Assembly: GCF_030272615.1 (NCBI RefSeq)
Contig: NC_081412.1
Span: 543,694,335 to 543,758,334, forward strand
Length of the DNA: 64,000 bases
Source: Cryptomeria japonica
Lineage: Eukaryota > Streptophyta > Pinopsida > Cupressales > Cupressaceae
Direction of reading: 5' to 3'
Part shown: positions 11,675 to 23,440 of the stretch, one piece after another
Layout: the number at the start of each line of letters is the position of its first letter
Numbering within the stretch: the first letter of the stretch is position 1
The notes under the pieces: model-generated
What the model was told of the DNA's origin: nothing
The model's input: only the letters and a program-made list of their open reading frames with translations
Databases searched by the model: none
Program-made: the position numbers and the translations under genes

Positions 11675-14600
11675 CTACTTGGGTGTTGATAACCCTTTCT
11701 GCCTCTTTTTCCAAAGTTGTAAAGGCTTCATTACCCCATTTTTATCCACAATACCTGATAGAAGTGTTTCATTCAGCTCACTAAAGTTCCTCGTCATCTC
11801 CCTTATCTTTCTTTCTATACTTTTTGGCAAAATCTGGGCTTCTTGCATTGACTTCACCAACAAATGGGTTGGTTGAAGCATAGGTGGTCTCTCAACATGA
11901 TATTTGGAAGCCATTGACATTATTCTAAGTTCATTTCCCATTTGTAACCATTTTGTAAATAAAGGGATTGCCACTTCCTTGTCTTTGTCAGAACTTTGAA
12001 TAGCATTCAATAGTAAATAACATAAATAATGAATGCTATTTAACCTACTATCCACCTTCTCATTCAAATGAGTTAGCACTGAGCTAACTATCTCTCTTTT
12101 CTTGGAGGCAGATTGATCCTCTAACTCCTTTAGTTTATTCTCCAACTTAGTGACCTTCTCCAAAAGTTGGGCTCTTGTTGGATAAATTGATCTAGTAGGT
12201 TCTTCATCATCATATTGCACTAATGATATGCTTGGGATATCAGTCTCACTATCAAATTGAATTGTTGCATCTACATGGGTGACAGGTAGAAACCTAGATG
12301 TTGATGGTACTAATGCAATTGTAGGAGAGGAAGGGGATGCTCCTATATGCCCCTGGTTAAGAAGTTGAACTCTAGTTTCCAGCTCCACACATCTCTTTTG
12401 AACTATATTATATTCATTGAAAAGATTTTCAAACTTCTTCATAAGTTCCTCTTTTTCGATGGCCTCCCTCTTAGATGTTTCATGGGATAATTTGGCCACA
12501 TCCATAGTTAACTTACAAGCTTCCACATTTAATGTATTAGGAGCTCTTTTTTATGATGAGGCTTCCCCTCAAGTTTACATTTATATCACTAATATCAAGC
12601 CTTATAGGCCCCTACTCTAATGCCCATATTGCCAAGGTTGCATAATCATCTACAAATTCTAATCCTTTCAATGCTAACCTTTCTTCTTCCTCTGAATTGA
12701 TTTGCTTCTCTTTTGATTTCCTAATGGCATCAAAAGCCACTCCATCTAATATATCCCACTCTTGTAGAATTAAGACCTCGGCTTGATTTATGATGATCTT
12801 GCCTTCATCTATAGTGAGCCTTTTGAATTCTTCTTGATTTTCTTTGTTAGACCTGTCTGGCCTTTCTCTCAACACTTCTCCTTTTGTATTCTCACAAAAG
12901 CCTCATCCTCAAGAAATTTACCACATACCTCCTTCCTTGCATATTTTTAGGGTCTACCTTGAATATATAAAGGAGTGAGGCTGAATTTTATTGTTGGTGG
13001 CACAGGAGGGATACCAATCTGCATATCTGCATCTGTCACTACAATAGTATCCTCCTCTTGTTGTTCTTCCACGTGTTGTTTCACTGCTTGTTCTTCAACC
13101 TACCTACCTTGGAGGTGAAAGGGACACATGTGGTGGTGAGGGACTCTTATTTTATTCTTACAGATCAATGATTTTGACCCCCTTAAAAGGTTTTCCTTGT
13201 AGTTTTGGGGGTGGTTTTGTCGTCATTATTTTTTTTCCTTTTCTCCTCACCAACTCTTCGTTGTCACTTCTACTTTCCTCTTCACTACTTCTCTCTTTTC
13301 TTACTTTCTTTGGAGAAGGCTCATTACTAGCTCTGCCTTATTCTAGCCCATTTGTTCTTTGGGGTTGAGGAGGTTGTGGGCCTAGTGGTTTCATTCTCAT
13401 TTGATGAATCAAGGCTGCCTCTTCTGGTGTTATGGATATAGGTTGTTGTAAATTTCTTCTCTCAACTTGTTGGCCATGGGCTTCTTCAATTTTGGTCCTC
13501 TTTTCCTTCAATGCAAGAATTTATTCATCAAATTTATTAATCAGACAATCAACTTTGGCACAAAATGGAGTGAAATATCTCAATGGATCATAGCTTGGAT
13601 CCATTCTCTGCACTATAACCCATATCTTCCTCCAAGCTATCCATTTCTCCATCCTCCAATCCTGAGTCATGAACTTAAAACTCATTCCTTATTATATCCT
13701 CAGGGAATTTATGCTCATGGTGTACTGAACCTCCTTTAATTCTTGCTCTGAACATATTCTAAAACCCTTCAAAGTTACTATGTCTGGCTAGAATGACCCC
13801 TAAATGATATGGTGCAAAAAACTTGTCAAAATGCACATATTCCCCTTTAATAATAAGAAAGAATAGAATAACAGTATAATCACTTAAAATAGTTCCTTTT
13901 CCTCTCCCCTTCAACTCCTTATCATGTATGCACCCTATTTTCCATATCACTTTAGTAAAATCCAACCTTAAAGGAACATTGAAAGTTAATACATGTGGCT
14001 CACCAGGAAAGCCATAAACTCTTATTATTGTACTGACAAATAAGGGATAATATCCCCCCAATTATGCTCAATTCTCAAAAGTGGTAGCCTTTCTTTAGGT
14101 CCTATAAAATCATGCATCTGTGTGGGAGTCCTTGATGGATTCATTGTTAATCTCACTCTCAATCTAAAAGAAATATTATTGTCAAACCTCATAAAACTGG
14201 CCTCCTTCTTGTCCCAAGACATATCCATGGTCCAAATCTACATTGGTACCTCATTTTTGTCAATTGTTCTTTTGAGATTCATAGTGCCCTCAAATTAATC
14301 TGAATTTCTATATAGGAACATGTTCATTATCAAGGAATACCAATAGAAATGAGTGCTAAATACACCACTCTTGACATCTTGTAGCCCCTCATGAATCTTC
14401 TCTTCAAGGTATGGGGTAAAGTCAAAGATCATTGTAAAATTTGGATGTTGAATTTTTATAGCCATATACATAAAACTAGGTGGAATAATTGTAATAGGAT
14501 TGAATCCTAAGATCTGACATAGAGAGAAGAAGGTGGTCTAAAAATAGGTGGAAAAATTACCAATGGGAAAAGGCTCCTATGAACTAGGGCCAATATGGTA

Positions 14601-14960
14601 AGTTGTATCCCCTGCTTTTTCCAAATGAGCCAAAAAGAAGCTAGTTATAATAAAACCCTTCATCCTATAATATTATGCCTTCAACTCATCCAAATCTATC
14701 TGTACTAGGGTAGTAGAAGGTTCATATAAATAAAAAATCTCTTGGAATTCCTCCCTCCTAATTGTTAACAAAATCTCCACCTCATTTCCTTTTATAACCT
14801 TTAAAACAGGGTCATACCTGTCTGCAACATATTTGAGAAGGTCGACATCCATGAATACATTAGGCACTACCAACTTTCCCAAGTCATATTGTCAAGCACT
14901 TGAAAATGCAGATTGCAAATTTCTTTGTCCATAACACAATCTGAACATTTATGCCCCAAT
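11675..14960 (-). pseudogene. Accessory ORF of gypsy2, unknown function
   Basis: A long decayed reading frame runs in the sense direction, between integrase and 3' LTR. The N-terminal part (14.9-13.8 kb) reads VPNVFMDVDLLKYVADRYDP, IDLDELKA, SFMRFDNNISFRLRVRL and VSTIIRVYGFPGEPHVLTF, with about six stops, and looks like a folded domain. The C-terminal part (12875-11675) is charged and coiled-coil-like: MEACKLTMDVAKLSHETS, then repeated heptad-like LEKVTKLENKLKELEDQ, then HPV-free helical sequence to the stop. The longest open part is 283 residues. I recognise no enzyme motif: no D,D,E, no YVDD, no zinc knuckle. Extra ORFs between integrase and 3' LTR are known in some plant gypsy elements (general knowledge), but I cannot name this one. 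Confidence 0.55.
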
Positions 14961-15673
14961 CATTGGTACCCTAACATCTACGATGTGGTATGCTTTATTA
15001 GTTAACCTTTCTCCTAGGGTTTTTCCCTAAACAAGTCTCTGCCCTTGATATCCATCATTGGTTGAGGGATTTAATTGATCCAAAAAATCATCAAAAACAT
15101 TTCTCTTCAAATATTATGTTTGTCCTGAGTGGTTTCGCAGGGGAGCTATCTTACTAGAATAGGGTTTCTTATCAGCTAACCATAGAGGGAAGAGGAAAAC
15201 TAGAGCTTAACACAAGAATGTCAACTACAACACAGAAATGTGTGAATTCTTACTTATTTATGCCAAATTATAAACCCTAGAGAAATTTACAATACTTTTC
15301 CTACAATTTTCACACAATTCACACTTCAACCGCTTTGAAAACACGAAAGAAAGATTGAGAAACTTATGGCTTTGTATGCACCAGATGAACCCTAATTTTA
15401 GACTACAAGAATTCATTCCAATCTTCTCCCGCTCAAGAATCACCTTATGATCATCTCTAAATTTCTTTGTGAGTCAAAAATGGCTCTTAAAATATTTTTA
15501 TTATTCTAGAATGAAGAGTCACTATCCCATCTACCATTATGGCTTGTGCGAGTGAAGAAACATCTCCAATTTTTATTTGAATTAAGTTTGAAATAGGACC
15601 ATTAATCTTCTCCATGTTGGCACATTGGATGATCTACATTAGTCAATCTGACATTGACCATCATATGTGGCAA
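14961..15673 (-). other. Non-coding spacer of gypsy2
   Basis: About 700 bases with no sustained frame on either strand and no repeat. It continues on the far side of the TIR element at 20439. Confidence 0.5.
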
Positions 15674-15699
15674 GGGTAAGTGCACAAAGATGGTGGTCA
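15674..15699 (+). repeat. Left terminal inverted repeat
   Basis: GGGTAAGTGCACAAAGATGG and six more bases pair with the right end with a single mismatch (A versus G at position 14). It is preceded by GCAA. Confidence 0.75.
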
Positions 15700-15775
15700 G
15701 AAAAGTGGACACACCAAAAAAAACACATGAAAAACACCAAAATGCATAAGAGGTATTTCAAATTTAAAGAACCCC

Positions 15776-15925
15776 GTATGCATTTAGGCTCGTTTTGCCG
15801 AGCCTAACCAAAGCTAAATCACATACATGGTTTAAAAGATACCAATTGCGTATGCGGTTTAAAGAATACTAATCGCATACGCGGTTTAAAAACTAAAACC
15901 GTGTATGCAGTTCTGTCTGTTAATA
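15776..15925. repeat. Left subterminal repeats of the TIR element
   Basis: Short words of the form GTATGCGGTTTAAA recur four to five times in both orientations (for example CGTATGCATTT, GCGTATGCGGTTTAAA, GCATACGCGGTTTAAA and GTGTATGCAG). Such subterminal repeats are where transposases of several DNA transposon families bind. This role is inferred, not shown. Confidence 0.5.
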
Positions 15926-16185
15926 AAATGCAATTCACTTAGCATTCCATTAGGTTTTTCAGTAGGATGTATACATAAAATATAACATTTAAGTATAAGT
16001 GACATTTCTCTTTGTCTTTTATCTTTCTTATACTTAAAGTTATATTTTATGTATATATTGTCAGGATGTTTGAAAGTGGTTCCAGATCTCTAAGAGTTAT
16101 AATGCAAATTCTAGTTTTTTGAATATTCTTATAAATTTTAGACTTAGTCAAATTTTAGTAATCAACATGCTCATATCAGAATTAT

Positions 16186-16760
16186 GTCTCTCATCTCTTC
16201 CCTACATTCCCCCCCTCTCTTCCTTAACCCCTACCTTTTTGTCTCTTAAGCATCTCCCTCTCTACTTTCTTCCCTCCTGGGTATCTCTCCGTCTCTTTCT
16301 CATCTCCCTCACCCTCTTTCTCTCTTTCATATATCCCTCTCTTTCTCTCCTTCTCTCAAATATATCTATCAAGTTTCTCTCCCTCTCTCAAATATCTCTA
16401 TCAAATATCTCTCTCTCTCTATATATCTCTATCTCACTCTCCTTTGTCAAGTGTATCTCTTTCCCACTCTCTCCCTACCTCCCTTTCTATTTTTCACTTA
16501 AGTCTCTCTCTCTCTCTCTCTCTCTCTCCCATTCTTTATCTTTGAAGTCTCTCCCTCTCATCCTCATTCTCTCTATCTCACTCTCTCCTTCTCTCAAGTG
16601 TCTCTCTCTCATTCTCTCCCTCTCCCCTCTCCCTCCCTCTCTCACTTTCTCATTACCTCTCTTTCTCACTCTCTCCCTATCTCCCTCTCTTCACACCTCT
16701 CTCTCTAGTCTCTTGTAATATCCTTCCACCCCTTCCTCCCTCTCACTCAAACTCTCTCTA
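16186..16760. repeat. Degenerate (CT)n pyrimidine tract
   Basis: About 570 bases are almost purely C/T, dominated by CTCTCTC and CTCCCTCTCTC with occasional A. The 199-residue open frame across it is Ser/Leu low-complexity and not a gene. Confidence 0.85.
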
Positions 16761-18920
16761 AGACACATAATGATACCATATGGTGTCCAATGGGTCATTG
16801 CACACCATATGACCGTTAGAATGCAATACAACCCCTAACAATATCTAAGGGGTCATAGGACACTATATGATCCCTTAGAATACCATAGGACCTATAATGA
16901 TCCAAATAGTTTCCTAAGGGGTCATAGAACACCATATGGTGGTGTTATGGGTCGTATGGTATCCTGAGGGGTCATATGGCATTCTATGACCCCTTAGGAC
17001 ACCATATGATGTCATTATGGGTTGTATGGTGTCTTAAGGTGTCTTATGGTGTCCTAAGGGGTCATAGGACACCATATGACCTCTTAGGAAACAATATGAC
17101 CTCTAATGACACCTAAGGTATCATATGATATCCTAGGAGGTCATAGAATACCATATGACCCTTTAGGACACCATACAACCCATAATGACACCATATGGAG
17201 TCCTAAGGGATCATATGGTGTCCTAAGGGATCGTAGAACACCATATGACCTATTAGAACACCATATGACCCATAACAACATGTAAGAGGTCATATGGAGT
17301 CCTAAAGGGTTAGAAGACACCATATAACCCATTAGAACACCATACAACCCATAATGACACCAAATGGTGTCCTAAGGGGTCATAAAACACTATATGACCT
17401 CTTAGGACACCATATGACCCAAAAGGACACCATATGACCCATAATGACACCATATCGAGTTCTAAGGGGTCATAGGAGACCATATGACCCCTTAGGACAC
17501 CATATGACCCCTAATGACACCATATGGTGTCCTAAGTGATCATAAGGTGTCCTGGGGGTCATACGACAACATAAGACACATAACGATACCATATGGTGTT
17601 CTAATGGCTCATAGGACACCATATGACCCTTAGAACATAATATGACCCCTAACAACATCTAAGGGCTCATATGGTATCCTAAGGGGTCATATGACACTAT
17701 ATGATCCATTAGAACACTAGAGGACCTATAATGATGCCAAATAGTATCCTAAGGGGTCATAGAACACCATATGACCCTTTATGGCACCATATGGTGTTGT
17801 TATGGGTCATATGGTATCTTGAGGGGTCATATGGCATCCTATGACCCCTTAGGACACCATATGATGTCTTTATGGGTCGTATGGTGTCTTAAGGGGTCAT
17901 ATGGTATCCTAAGGGGTCATAGGATACCATATGACCTCTTATGAAACAATATGACCTCTAATGACACCTAAGGGATCATATGGTGTCCTAAGAGGTCATA
18001 GAATACCATATGACCCTTTAGGACACCAAACGACCCATAACGACACCATATGGAGTCCTAAGGGATCATATGGTGTCCTAAGGGATCATAGAATACCATA
18101 TGACCCGTTAGGACACCATATGACCCATAACAACACGTAAGAGGTCATATGGAGTCCTAAGGGGTCATAAGAAACCATATGACCCCTTAGCACACCATAC
18201 AACCCATAATGACCCCAAATGGTGTCCTAAGGGATCATAAAACACTATATGACCTCTTACGACACCATATGACCCATAATCACACCATATGGAGTCCTAA
18301 GGGGTCAAATAGTGTCCTAAGGGGTCGTAGGAGACCATATGACCCCTTAGGACACCATATGACCCCTAATGACACCATATGGTGTCGTAAGTGGTCATAA
18401 GGTGTTTGAGAGGTCATATGACAACATAAGACACATAACGATACCATATGGTGTCCTAATGGCTCATAGGACACCATATGACCCTTAGAACACAATACGA
18501 CCCCTAACAACATCTAAGGGGTCATATGGCATTCTAAGGGGTCATAGGACACTATATGATCCCTTAGCACACCATAGGACCTATAATGATGCCAAATAGT
18601 GTCCTAAGGGGTCATACAACACCAAATGACCCTTTAGGACACCATATGGTGTTGTTATGGGTTGTATGGTGTCCTGAGGGGTCATATGACATCCTATGAC
18701 CCCTCAGGACACCATATGGTGTCGATATGGGTCATATGGTGTGTTAAGGGGTCATATGGTGTCCTAAGGGGTCACAGGACACTATATGACCCATAACAAC
18801 ACCATATGGAGTCCTAAGGGGTCATATGGTGTCCTAAGGGATCATAGAACACCATATGACCCATAACGACACTTAAGGGGTCATAATACACCATTTGACC
18901 CCTTAATACACCATACAACC
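16760..18920. repeat. Satellite with 20-bp monomers in both orientations and a ~0.83-kb higher-order unit
   Basis: The basic word TAAGGGGTCATATGGTGTCC and its reverse complement alternate throughout, each with a central CATATG. Above this is a longer period: the marker AAGACACATAA-x-GATACC occurs at 16760, 17573 and 18428, giving units of 813 and 855 bases and a third partial unit of about 490. Matching positions in units 1 and 2 share the same variants (for example the CTATAATGATxCCAAATAGT block). Open frames here are artefacts of the repeat having few stops. Confidence 0.85.
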
Positions 18921-19120
18921 CATAAATATTATCCAACCAATACATCCACATGATCCAAAGAAACCAATACATTCATTTTCTTCAAAGGTTCTACTTTATA
19001 TCCTATCTTCTTTAAAAAGAAAAAGAAAACTGACCACCTTGTCAATCTTCTTATCACCTTATATATATGCAAACAAAAAGAAGATATATTGGAGGGAGAG
19101 GAAGAGAGAGGGGAGCGAGG

Positions 19121-19123
<3 letters not shown>

Positions 19124-19192
<69 letters not shown>
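19124..19192. repeat. Perfect (GA)n microsatellite
   Basis: Uninterrupted GA/AG dinucleotides for about 69 bases, inside a longer purine-rich run (19092-19222). Frames across it (poly Arg-Glu or Ser-Leu) are not genes. Confidence 0.95.
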
Positions 19193-19193
<1 letters not shown>

Positions 19194-19249
19194 CACCTTG
19201 TATGTGCTTGAGAGGGGAAGAGAGGGAGACAATACACATACATACACAC

Positions 19250-19400
19250 ATATGTTTGTATATATATTTAATATATTATTTATTATTATATATATACATA
19301 TACATATATATATAAATATTATATATTTTTTATTTTTTATATTATATATAAATTATACATTATATTTATATACACATATTATATATATATATATGCAATA
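19250..19400. repeat. AT-rich dinucleotide tract
   Basis: Interrupted TATATA/ATATAT sequence of about 150 bases. It has no coding potential. Confidence 0.8.
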
Positions 19401-19435
19401 GCATATTATACACACTCTCAAAATTTAACAAACTT

Positions 19436-19575
19436 AGCCTGTACGTGTTATTTATAGTAAAAATAGTGCGTACACGCTTTTTATAGTTAAGATAGAACGT
19501 ACATGCTTCTTACACCATAAGTACTTCGTATGCACTTTTATACCATAGTTACCTCGTACATGCTTTTGTCTGTTT
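19436..19575. repeat. Right subterminal repeats of the TIR element
   Basis: Five words of the form (C)GTACxTGC/GTACACGC are spaced about 25-35 bases apart: TGTACGTG, CGTACACGC, CGTACATGC, CGTATGCAC and CGTACATGC. They mirror the GTATGC words near the left end. Confidence 0.5.
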
Positions 19576-20408
19576 AGGCTTGGAAATAGGCCTGGATGAC
19601 AAAGCTATGGTTTGGAAGTTTGATTTCCCTCCATTTCCCTCTTTTTGGCATGTTTTATTTTATCAACTTGGTTTCTCGACTTTGTCATCATCAGGTTTAC
19701 ACATAATCAAGTGGGTATTTCTAAAGTTTCCACCATATTTTCACCCATCTTTTGAGCTTTCTAACCATATAATTTTTTAAAAATTTGAACAACAATAACA
19801 TATTATTATTGAATTTCTTTTACCAGTGTCTCCATAGTTCTCACAGACATATGTGCATCATTTTTTTAATAACTTTTGATATTATTATCCAAATTTTAAA
19901 AAAATTATATATTATTGTAGTGAACTTGATTCTTTACAATTTAAAAAAAAAAAATTTGCATTTTCAATTTATTTAGTGCAACTTATGCTTCACGCACTAA
20001 CAGGTACCTAATTTTCAGGATGTGCTCTATCGGAAAAATCATAAAAAAAAATACTCAACAAAAAATTATAAAAAAATACACATCTTCTAGTGCTCACTCT
20101 TACCTATCTTTCTGCCAAAGGATTTGTCAAAATACTAAATCTAGATATGACTTTTTTGATGTGCACATCAGGCACTATGTTATGTTTTTCTGAAAAAATC
20201 AGGGTCTATTTTTCATGCACAAAGGATTTGACCCCCTTAATCTTATCCAATTTTTAAAAAGTTTATTAGTTTGGAAACTAGATTCAGAGTACTACAATAT
20301 TTTTTGTTTGATTATCTTCATATCTTGAGTGGATGACTTTCAAATTTTGCCTCCAAGTTCAGGTTCACCTGATTTCAGAAAAAAAGTGTCCACTTATACC
20401 CCCCTTTT

Positions 20409-20434
20409 TGACCACCATCTCTGTGCACTTACCC
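20409..20434 (-). repeat. Right terminal inverted repeat
   Basis: Read on the minus strand this begins GGGTAAGTGCACAGAGATGG. It is followed on the plus strand by GCAA, the second copy of the target duplication. Confidence 0.75.
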
Positions 20435-20438
20435 GCAA

Positions 20439-21474
20439 GTGGACCCACTAAAGTTATGATGTAGAACCTCTAGCTCACCATCCACTTCATCTCAATCAGT
20501 GGCCCCACCATCGGCTCACCTTGACTCACCTTGGATATGTGGTATCATCCCATGATGTCGCAATGATTAACCTCCTCGCATCCTCGACAACGGGGTCGAG
20601 ACAACCGTTTGATCTGCTCGAGCTTTATCCTCCGGCCACGATGATCACCAACCTTAGCCACTTAAGCATCAGGTACCTTTTTGACAGCAATTAAGACATC
20701 ATCATCTATTAATGTATGTATAGATTGAGAATTTTTTAGTAGCTCAATCTTTAGGATAAGGAAATCAGTTGAAATAACATAAGGTTTAGACTTAGGAAAA
20801 TTAATGTGGCCGCTGAAAAAAATTAAAGGGGACCCGGCTAGGATGATGTAGGTAGACATAACCTTAGGAAATAAAAGGGGGAACCCAACCATGGGACTAA
20901 AAAGGTATAGCATGAGACTTAGGAAAAATTAATAGGGGCCCAAAAAAAGAATTAATGCCTAGGAAAAGATATGACCCCTCCAATGACGACATGACTGTCA
21001 GACTTAAGTGAAAAAAGTAACAAGGAATTAAAATAGGTTTAAGAGTTTAACAATATGACCTAATCAAGAATGGACAAACCCTAAACCCTAAGCCTGAAAC
21101 ACAAGATAGAGAGGCAAATAAATTCAAAATGACCAATATTTTGACTAAGGCATGAAGATTTTTTGCACAGTCATTTTCAGGACTATCAGTGGCTTTGGCT
21201 GGGGATGTTCATTTCATTGAAATGTAGCGAGAATTTAGAATCTCATATGGAGAAGACCATTGCAGAGTAGACTAAAAGGGAAGTTACCTAGATAGGGCAA
21301 CTCAAGCAGAAAAGGAAACTACTCTACTTATGTACAAGACCTAATGTAATGTTCATGGAAAATAGCTACTTTAAGAAAAGTAAAGCTTCAAGAATTGTCC
21401 ATGAACAAGAAATTGAACAGTATCACCATTTATCTCTTAGAAAAAATATGAATCTTCTCCCCACTTGTTCTAGA
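20439..21474 (-). other. Spacer of gypsy2 between integrase and accessory ORF
   Basis: No frame is supported on either strand. The first 250 bases (20440-20690) are richer in G/C than their surroundings. A short telomere-like AAACCCTAAACCCTAA run at about 21077-21093 is only two units. It continues the sequence cut by the TIR element at 15673. Confidence 0.4.
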
Positions 21475-22592
21475 TCAGATATGGGCCAAGACAAATGGCA
21501 TCAAACTTGCCATGTTATCCTTTATCTTACAATCTCGCATTCCACACCAGAACCAAATCATCTGAAAATTTCTTGTAGTTGATCTTTTGTCATACAAGTT
21601 ATTCACTTGTATCTGTAATTTTACATTTTTGGTATTAGCTTCTCTTCTAGTTTCATCTAACTCCATCAAAGCTTCAACCCTCAACTACATGTCATTATCT
21701 ATGTTATTATCATAAGTTTGGACAAACTTATATATTTTCATCAGGTTGTTTAGAGGTAACCTTACATGCATACCATACACCAAGTCAAAAGGAGCACATC
21801 CTATTGCCTTTTTAACTATTACCCTGTCTACCCAAACTACAACCTTTAGCTTTGAATCCCAAGCCTTCTTATTTTTCTCCAAGATTCTTTAAATGATTTT
21901 CATCAAGCTCTATTTGCTTGATTCAACTTGTCCATTTCCCTGTGGGTGGTAAGGTGAGGAGAATGAGATCTCGATACCATACTTATTGCAAAAATCTCTG
22001 TATTCCTCTGACCTAAAACTTATGGCATTATCAGAGACTATTCTTTCTAGACATCCAAATCTAGTCAATACATTATCTATGAGAAAATCAATCACCACCT
22101 TAATTGTTTCTTTTCTAGTTGGTATAGATTCAACCCACTTAGTAAAATAATCAATAGCCACTACAATCCAAGAGTGGCCACCACTGGATTTACACACTAT
22201 TTCTCTCATAAAATCTATGCCCCATTTCTGAAATGGAGCCTGCGCATTTATAGGTTTCAATGGTAGATTTCTTGAAAAACTTCAACTTTCCTAAAAAAAC
22301 TTTGGCATGGATCACATTTTCTAACTAGCTAATTGGCATCCTTTAATATTTTTGGCCATCCAAACCCAACTCTCAATATCTTATGTGTAGTTATTTTGGC
22401 CATATAATACTCTCCAGAAATCCTACTATGCATTTCTGTCAATAGTTTATGAGCTTGATCTTGGTCCACACATTTTAACATGACACCATCACTATTTCTC
22501 CACCAAATATTTCCATTAACAATGGCATACTTTATAGCTTGTAGTTTCAATGTCCTCTTTTTGTTATCACTCATATCTTTAGGACATTTCAT
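21475..22592 (-). pseudogene. Integrase of gypsy2
   Basis: From right to left come the zinc-binding part with HKLLTEMHSRISGEYYMAK and KCDPCQSF (HHCC), then the core. The core has WGIDFMREI (first Asp), RIVSDNAISFRSEEY (second Asp) and YHPQGNGQVESSK (Glu), so the D,D,E triad of the strand-transfer enzyme is still readable. The tail (21475-21882) includes IGCAPFDLVYGMHVRLPLN and LMELDETRREAN, typical of Ty3/gypsy integrases. A stop and a frame change lie between the zinc part and the core (about 22260-22330), and more follow the core. It would insert the cDNA copy into nuclear DNA. Confidence 0.85.
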
Positions 22593-22667
22593 CTCCTACG
22601 AGTAGTATATGACATTATCATATCACTCACAACCATCCATATCACAGAGATAAGCTATTTTTTCTTC

Positions 22668-23440
22668 TTATGTAACATTTATCTGATTGGCATCCAAATT
22701 GCTTTGAGCCATTAATTTGGCCAATCGATGTCTTCTCACCAATTTGGTGATTTGCATACTGATGTTAAACTCTTGAATCTTGTTGATCCACCTACATCTT
22801 CTTCCTAATACCTCCTCTTGTGTGAAGATGTCCTTGACTACAACACTAGGCACATATGCATCCACTATTTCTCCCATCAGATAACTCTTAAAAGCCTTCA
22901 CTACCTTTATGAGTGCATAAGCCTTCTTTTCATTTAAATCATACTTCAACTCTGTAGCTTCTAAATATTTACTAAAAAATGCTATGGGTTGTTCAAAAGC
23001 CTTAGAGTTCTTTTGCAGCAAGACTGCAACAACAGCATGGGAATATGCAAATGATAATATTTGAATATGTTTTCCATAATCAGGTGTCTTTAGAATAGGT
23101 GCATTCTTAATGACTTGCTTGATTTATTAGAATGCCTTGGTTGGCTCTCCTTCCCATTCTAACTTTGCACCCTTTTTCAACATCTTGGATATAGGTCTAT
23201 TGATTTCAGCAAAATTAGTGACAAACCTTCGGAGAAAATTAATCTACCCAAAGAAATATTGAATACCTTTCACTGTCTTGGGTTGAGGGACTTTATCAAT
23301 TGCAGCTACCCTCTTTGGGTCAATCCTTACACCATCTTTTGAAATAATGTCACCCAGTAGTTTACCCTTAGCCACCCCAAAAACACATTTCTTTGGGTTT
23401 AAAGATATTCCATATTCAACAGCCTTGTTAAAGATGTTTT
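22668..23440 (-). pseudogene. RT thumb and RNase H of gypsy2
   Basis: Right to left: NKAVEYGISLNPKKCVFGVA, LLGDIISKDGVRIDPKRV, FLRRFVTNFAEINRPIS and KGAKLEWEGEPTKAF belong to the RT thumb/connection. QPIAFFSKYLEATELKYDLN, EKKAYALIKVVKAFKSYLMG and VLGRRCRWINKIQEFNISM belong to the gypsy RNase H. Frame is kept with a few stops. The RT frame is cut at 23440 by the 4.2-kb insertion and resumes at 27656 in the same protein. Confidence 0.85.

Larger units (their letters stand above)
15674..20434. mobile_element. 4.76-kb TIR element carrying satellite DNA
   Basis: The ends are inverted repeats: 15674-15699 and the reverse complement of 20409-20434 agree at 25 of 26 positions, starting GGGTAAGTGCACA. 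A second inverted pair, GTGGACAC, lies a little inside (15705-15712 and 20386-20393). Immediately outside each end is GCAA (15670-15673 and 20435-20438), a likely 4-bp target duplication. Inside each end are short GTATGC/GTACG-type repeats, then a CT tract on the left and a GA tract on the right, around a 2.1-kb satellite. No transposase frame is visible, so it would be non-autonomous. The short duplication and subterminal repeats suggest a class II DNA transposon, but the TIR start does not match CACTA or the hAT/Mutator ends I know. Confidence 0.65.

Noticed and set aside
16119-16718. A 199-residue plus-strand ORF rich in Ser and Leu
   Set aside because: It is a translation of the CT-rich tract. 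Low complexity and no domain; the lack of stops follows from base composition.
17141-18513. Several ORFs of 60-77 residues with repeated 'HMVSLGVIWCPKGSYG'-type words
   Set aside because: They are readings of the 20-mer satellite, which happens to lack stops in some frames. No start context or protein-level selection.
16760-18920. CRISPR-like array
   Set aside because: The repeats have no unique spacers of constant length, occur in both orientations, and the sequence is plant nuclear DNA.
19039-19401. ORFs with poly Arg-Glu or Ser-Leu
   Set aside because: Produced by the perfect (GA)n microsatellite.
21070-21095. Telomere-like AAACCCTAAACCCTAA
   Set aside because: Only two units and AAACCCT words are common in plant DNA. 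Not an interstitial telomere array.
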